Positions 59,984-64,000 of a DNA stretch of 64,000 bases are shown here, in pieces (positions within the stretch are counted from its first letter, which is position 1; the number at the start of each line of letters is the position of its first letter). The notes below the pieces were generated by a model. It worked only from the letters and a program-made list of their open reading frames with translations, had not been told where the DNA came from and did no database searches. Source of the stretch: Granulosicoccus sp045110475 (GTDB lineage Bacteria > Pseudomonadota > Gammaproteobacteria > Granulosicoccales > Granulosicoccaceae); NCBI GenBank assembly GCA_045110475.1, contig JBGCGC010000030.1, forward strand, positions 1-64,000, read 5' to 3'. The position numbers and the translations under genes were made by a program.

Positions 59984-62174
59984 GGTCTGGCAACGGCAGG
60001 TTCAGTAGTTTGCTCATTGTGATCAAGGCAGGTATCGCCCGTTCGATATCAATTGTTGGCAGCGTAGGCGTTGAGTCCTGTGTGGATGGCGTCTGTAAGG
60101 TTCCTGACTTGATAACCTGTGCAATCTGGCTGCGTTCCGTCGGTGAGAACTGGCCGAAGGTTCGGCGCAGCAGGGGTACGAGCTGCGTGAATCCGTCGGT
60201 GTTCAGTGTGCTTAGCCATTGATCGATCATGGCAAGCAAGGGTGTGTCGTGAACCAGAATCGCGCCGGATCCTTGCAGAAAACCTTCTAGCCAGCACGCA
60301 GTCTCCGATGGCTTATTCCCTTGTGACAGCGCGAAACTGAAGAGTCTGGCGGTATCGCTGGCGTCCATCTCATTCGCATCGTACAACAGTCGTGTTGCGC
60401 ATCCGGCGGGTTCGGGGCTGCTACCAGCTGTGTTTGCAACGCTTTTTAAGCTTTGTATGAATCCATCCAGTGCTGGCTTACTCTGTAGAGTTGTCAGTGC
60501 CTGGAAATAACCGCGCATCAGGCCAACCATCTCAATCGCTTTTTCATCCGCCATGCCTCTACAGGCCTGTGGCATGGCGATGTGTATTCGTGTCGTCAGG
60601 TGTTCCAGCACCTGTGACAAAGCGCTGCTGTCAGTGTTTCGAACATCGCCATAGCGCACGATACGCACTAAAGCCGGAACGGCCCTCATTAATTCCAGTG
60701 CATCGGTAGTGGAGGCGGCACTTCGATCCAGCTGTTTTACCAATACAGGTGCTACCGCTGGCAAGTCGGCCAGCAATGCCAGATCCAGTCGTTCGGTGAT
60801 TGTATCGATACTGGCTTCATCCTGATCAGTTAGCAATACGCTGGCGGCGGCTGTAACAAGCGTGTTGCCGAAGCGCGATGCGTCCACAATATCCAGAACC
60901 ATGGCTGGCTCCCATTGCAACTGCCAGACTTCCCGGAATGTGCCCATGGATCGGGAACGTTTCTTGTTGCCGTAGCGGATGCCCAGGGCCTGCAAACGGT
61001 GCAGGAACGCGCTGCGATTTTTTGCGCTCTCCTCGCGCAAGTCCAGTGTCAAATCGCGACTGGATGCCGTTGGCTTCAGGCGCAATCGTTTTATAAACTT
61101 GTCGATGTCGTTCTGTAGTGGCAAGTTAGCGATACCATCCGGGATCTCGCCCAGACGCTCGCCTGTCAATAAGGGTCTTTGTAATAGTGATAAAGGTGTA
61201 GCATCGCCTGCGCAGAATACCGTACGCATGGCCTCCAGAGATTCATCTAATCCGGGCTGTGGTCGACCGCGAAGCCCGGCAAGCGAGTGCGCCAGGCGAG
61301 TCGCTTCGATGATTGATGCGGATGAGCCTTCAAGATCCTGCTGGCGAAGTAGACGCGCAGCCCTGGTCATCCACGTGGTGAAGGGGTGCTGGCTCTGTGA
61401 CCAGAGATGGTCGTACCAGCCTGGTGAGCGTATACCGGCACCATAACCACTGGCCATTGTGAGCCGCTCATAACTCCAGGGTGTCCAGGTAGCCTTGACT
61501 TTGGCTTTCGTCAAGCCTTTGAGAAGCGCATTGTCTTCAGACACTTTGGGTACATTGATCAAGGCTGGCGCGTGCCAGGCGCCACAGACCACTGCAGGGT
61601 TCTCGAAGCCGTCACGCCTTGCTGCTTTAATCTGACGTCGCATCCACGCTTCGCGTAATAACGTTCTTTCAGATTCAGTCCGATCCAGATCACTGCGCAA
61701 CACACAGACCGCTTCCAGTATGGCATCGAAGAACGTAGCTGAGTCATCACGTTCCTCCACCTTGTCATTCCACCAGCGTTCGCCATCTGAGTACCCGTCG
61801 GCGCGAGCAAAAAGCTCGAAGGGGTCGCTGATAGGGGTAACTGAGATTGATTCGTCCTGTTGGAGAGCGAAACTTATAGCCGCTGGCAGGTCCATACTTC
61901 TAAGCTCACAAGTATTCTCGTGGGCCCATTTCACTGTTTGCCATTCCGGTGAAAACCTTGCGAATGGATAGAACGCAGCAACCTGTGGCGCATCAGTTTG
62001 ATACAACAGTGCGGCAAGCGGTGGCTTCATATCATCGTTAGCGACATGCTCGAGCAAGCCATCCATCTCGGCTGGCGCCTCAATCAATATGACATCAGGC
62101 CGTTGCTCATCAAGGGCCCGCAGTAAACTGCGCGCACAACCCGGACCATGATGTCGTATGCCATAGATTTTCAC
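59976..62174 (-). CDS. DUF5682 family protein
   Basis: 732 residues. The opening KIYGIRHHGPGCARSLLRAL with VILIEAPAEMDG is the DUF5682 signature. The glycine and histidine pattern recalls the TraB/ChaN/erythromycin-esterase-like fold, where such residues form the active site, and a second conserved block is NPAVVCGAWHAPAL near residue 210. The C-terminal two thirds look helical. The family regularly occurs with VWA and MoxR genes in systems whose task is unknown, possibly conflict or protein maturation. GTG start; 9 bases follow the upstream stop. Confidence 0.8.
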   Translation of the reverse strand: MKIYGIRHHGPGCARSLLRALDEQRPDVILIEAPAEMDGLLEHVANDDMKPPLAALLYQTDAPQVAAFYPFARFSPEWQTVKWAHENTCELRSMDLPAAISFALQQDESISVTPISDPFELFARADGYSDGERWWNDKVEERDDSATFFDAILEAVCVLRSDLDRTESERTLLREAWMRRQIKAARRDGFENPAVVCGAWHAPALINVPKVSEDNALLKGLTKAKVKATWTPWSYERLTMASGYGAGIRSPGWYDHLWSQSQHPFTTWMTRAARLLRQQDLEGSSASIIEATRLAHSLAGLRGRPQPGLDESLEAMRTVFCAGDATPLSLLQRPLLTGERLGEIPDGIANLPLQNDIDKFIKRLRLKPTASSRDLTLDLREESAKNRSAFLHRLQALGIRYGNKKRSRSMGTFREVWQLQWEPAMVLDIVDASRFGNTLVTAAASVLLTDQDEASIDTITERLDLALLADLPAVAPVLVKQLDRSAASTTDALELMRAVPALVRIVRYGDVRNTDSSALSQVLEHLTTRIHIAMPQACRGMADEKAIEMVGLMRGYFQALTTLQSKPALDGFIQSLKSVANTAGSSPEPAGCATRLLYDANEMDASDTARLFSFALSQGNKPSETACWLEGFLQGSGAILVHDTPLLAMIDQWLSTLNTDGFTQLVPLLRRTFGQFSPTERSQIAQVIKSGTLQTPSTQDSTPTLPTIDIERAIPALITMSKLLNLPLPDHD

Positions 62175-62183
62175 GTGTTGAAT

Positions 62184-64000
62184 CTAAGCGATGATGGCTT
62201 GCAGGTCGGTAACTGTCTCTGAATACACCACCGCTGGAACTTCCCCGAACGTCAGCACTCTCGGATCATCTGAACTACTTGCTTCATTGAAAACGAAGTT
62301 ACCCGTTTTCTCCGCTTCATCTTTCATGAACATTGCTTTGCCTAATACGATGCTGTCGCCCGGATCCTGACCGATGTAGAAGTCTTCTATAGCCAGTGTT
62401 ACTGAAACTGCTGTGCCCGGGTAGTTTTTATAGTAGGTGCAAATGGTGGCTCCATCGCCCATCGATCCACGGGCCCATCCCAGTTTTTCAGCACGCGAGC
62501 GAAAAGTGCCGCTAGCGACCTCCTGTCCGTCTATCAGCACCAGGGATTTGCGATTGACATGTGCTGAATCCAGTTTGGCAACAGGACGGCCAAGTTGCGC
62601 GAAGGGCGGTTTGATTTTCATTCGAGAAAAATGATCATTCCAGTCTTTTAGCGTGGTCTCATCCATCGCTAACGGGTGTGCCATAACAACATCGTGGTCC
62701 TTGTCATCGAGCTCTATCAGCTCACCGGCTGCATTGGCAAGCAGTCCATTCGGATATCGACGGAACAATCGGCGCATCTGCCCGTTAGCATCATTGGCAC
62801 ACCAGACTATCTGCGAAGCGTAGGTCTGCAGAAAAGGATTGACTTCAAATAGTTCTGACCAGCGTGCAGTGAGCCAGCGACGCTGATTGATCAATGCCTG
62901 TTCGAGCCTGACGGTTTGCCCTTTGACTGTTTCACGGATCAGTTTACGTAATGTCCTTATATCGTCAAGAGCCTCTGAGGGTAGAGAGGAAGGTGGGGAC
63001 TTGGTCTGTGTTTCAGTTTCCGGATTCAGGAACATCAACTTGAAATCAGTTTGTAATACCGCGACGACATCAGTGCCGCTCAATGCGCGTTGATAGTCGG
63101 TGTTGAACCCGAGGGTAGGGACGATGATGTCAGCCAGTTCATCCATTGACACACCTTGTAACCGGGCAGCCTGTTCAAGTGAGGCTTTGCAGGCTTTACC
63201 GATGTTGCGGAATCGACGACTGTATCGATTAGCAAGTGTCTCGAGCATCATTAACGACTCATCGGCAGGTACCAAAGCCACGGCCTGTGCTGCATATTCT
63301 GCCAGTTTGTGACGGGACGCTTTGGCCCAGCTATCAATGGGTGCTGTTAATGCCGGCAGAATACGTTGATCGCCTAGCAATCCCGCCAGTGTCAGCACCC
63401 AGCGATCTGCTGCCTGCTGTGATGATGCTAACCACTGCTGCAACACGGCAAGTGCAAAGTCTCCGGAGTTTTTCCGATTGATGTGAGTGAGAAGGATAGT
63501 GTTATCCGGTGCAGGGTTTATGGATTTATGTCTTGCCTGTTTTGTAATCAACCATGTTATCTCATGCTCTTGTAGGGCGTTGCCTTGCGTTGTGGATAAT
63601 GTTGGAAGTGAACTTAAATCCAACCAGCTGGTGGACGCGGGTAGTTTCAAGGTTTTTTTCTTGCGCTCGATGTCGGCTTGTAGCTCTTCAAGGGTCTGTT
63701 TGGTTTTACTCTCGATCACAGTGGGTGCATGACCGAAACCTTCGAGCGCTTTTGTGATGGCCTGTTTGACTTTGGCGGGGTGTTTTTCGTTGGCTGTCGC
63801 TTTCAATGTATCTATGGCATCAGCGTTACCAATTTCATTGAGTAGTTCGACAGCACCTAGCCGCGCGTCGGCTTTCTTGTGTTTTAACAGTTCACAAGAT
63901 TTACCTATCGTATTGTTGATGGATTCGTGTTTCAGACCATCAACTGCAAGTGAGCGTGTCGTTTTTTTCTTGTGTTGAAGTAACAGCCATAGCTCAGTTT
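62184..64000 (-). CDS. DUF4132 domain protein with HEAT-like repeats, 5' end outside window
   Basis: The frame is open from the right edge of the window to TAG at 62186-62184 (about 605 codons visible). The visible N-terminal part has HEAT-like units (ARLGAVELLNEIGNADAIDTL; WVLTLAGLLGDQRILPAL; KLAEYAAQAVALVPADESL). The C-terminal part (RLEQALINQRRWLTARWSELF, PNGLLANAAGELIEL, DHFSRMKIKPPFAQLGRPV) fits DUF4132. An internal TTG at 63806 is not the start. It is the leading visible gene of the DUF4132-DUF5682-VWA operon, with an 9-base gap to DUF5682. Confidence 0.78.
   Translation of the reverse strand, partial: TELWLLLQHKKKTTRSLAVDGLKHESINNTIGKSCELLKHKKADARLGAVELLNEIGNADAIDTLKATANEKHPAKVKQAITKALEGFGHAPTVIESKTKQTLEELQADIERKKKTLKLPASTSWLDLSSLPTLSTTQGNALQEHEITWLITKQARHKSINPAPDNTILLTHINRKNSGDFALAVLQQWLASSQQAADRWVLTLAGLLGDQRILPALTAPIDSWAKASRHKLAEYAAQAVALVPADESLMMLETLANRYSRRFRNIGKACKASLEQAARLQGVSMDELADIIVPTLGFNTDYQRALSGTDVVAVLQTDFKLMFLNPETETQTKSPPSSLPSEALDDIRTLRKLIRETVKGQTVRLEQALINQRRWLTARWSELFEVNPFLQTYASQIVWCANDANGQMRRLFRRYPNGLLANAAGELIELDDKDHDVVMAHPLAMDETTLKDWNDHFSRMKIKPPFAQLGRPVAKLDSAHVNRKSLVLIDGQEVASGTFRSRAEKLGWARGSMGDGATICTYYKNYPGTAVSVTLAIEDFYIGQDPGDSIVLGKAMFMKDEAEKTGNFVFNEASSSDDPRVLTFGEVPAVVYSETVTDLQAIIA

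Overview
The window looks like the chromosome of a heterotrophic gammaproteobacterium. It opens with the 3' end of the alpha ribosomal operon (rpsM-rpsK-rpsD-rpoA-rplQ). About 46 kb later it has uvrA next to a YajR-like MFS gene. In several gammaproteobacteria, Pseudomonas for example, rplQ and uvrA-MFS-ssb lie close together. Here catabolic and transport genes separate them, and no ssb follows the MFS gene. Base composition is moderate and GTG/TTG starts are frequent. A large-genome marine lineage such as Granulosicoccaceae would fit, but that is a guess from gene content. I see no rRNA, tRNA, CRISPR array, prophage or transposase.

Layout. 1-2.8 kb: alpha operon and terminator. 2.9-5.9 kb: phnM and a DUF1045 gene, without the rest of C-P lyase, then a MetE-like methyltransferase. 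5.9-20.9 kb: polyol cluster 1. Its minus-strand operon runs SorC regulator, binding protein, two permeases, two ATPases, erythritol-kinase-like FGGY kinase, D-2-hydroxyacid dehydrogenase, GlpD-like dehydrogenase, RpiB-like isomerase, second FGGY kinase, HAD phosphatase. A class II aldolase-like gene is divergent from it. 20.9-24.8 kb: a lipoprotein, a lipoprotein-anchored gamma-glutamyltransferase and a LysE exporter. 24.8-35.5 kb: polyol cluster 2. On the minus strand it has two permeases, binding protein, FGGY kinase, AraM-type dehydrogenase, UgpC-type ATPase and GpsA-like dehydrogenase. A SorC regulator and a class II aldolase with a very basic tail are divergent. 35.5-43.9 kb: an alpha-glucoside (agl) regulon with a LacI regulator and well-defined divergent promoters and operators. 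43.9-48.4 kb: ABC exporter, housekeeping gpsA, a DMT transporter and a degraded acyltransferase. 48.4-56.7 kb: uvrA, YajR-like MFS, Tat-lipoprotein dioxygenase, APP1-domain protein, DUF4112 protein and an alpha/beta hydrolase. 56.8-64 kb: a gene fragment, a DUF222/HNH protein, and a minus-strand VWA / DUF5682 / DUF4132 operon cut by the window edge.

How the genes work together. Each polyol cluster combines a SorC sensor, an ABC importer, one or two FGGY kinases, polyol-phosphate dehydrogenases and a class II aldolase. The dehydrogenases come from unrelated glycerol-phosphate dehydrogenase folds: GlpD in cluster 1, GpsA-like plus AraM in cluster 2. This implies import, phosphorylation, oxidation to a ketose phosphate, then isomerisation or aldol cleavage. 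The substrates cannot be read from sequence. The agl regulon would import alpha-glucosides and hydrolyse them in the cytoplasm. Both polyol binding-protein genes are followed by strong hairpins without T-runs, which should raise binding-protein expression above that of downstream genes. A small palindromic repeat family (5.9, 17.1 and 24.7 kb) sits at gene ends and supplies stop codons.
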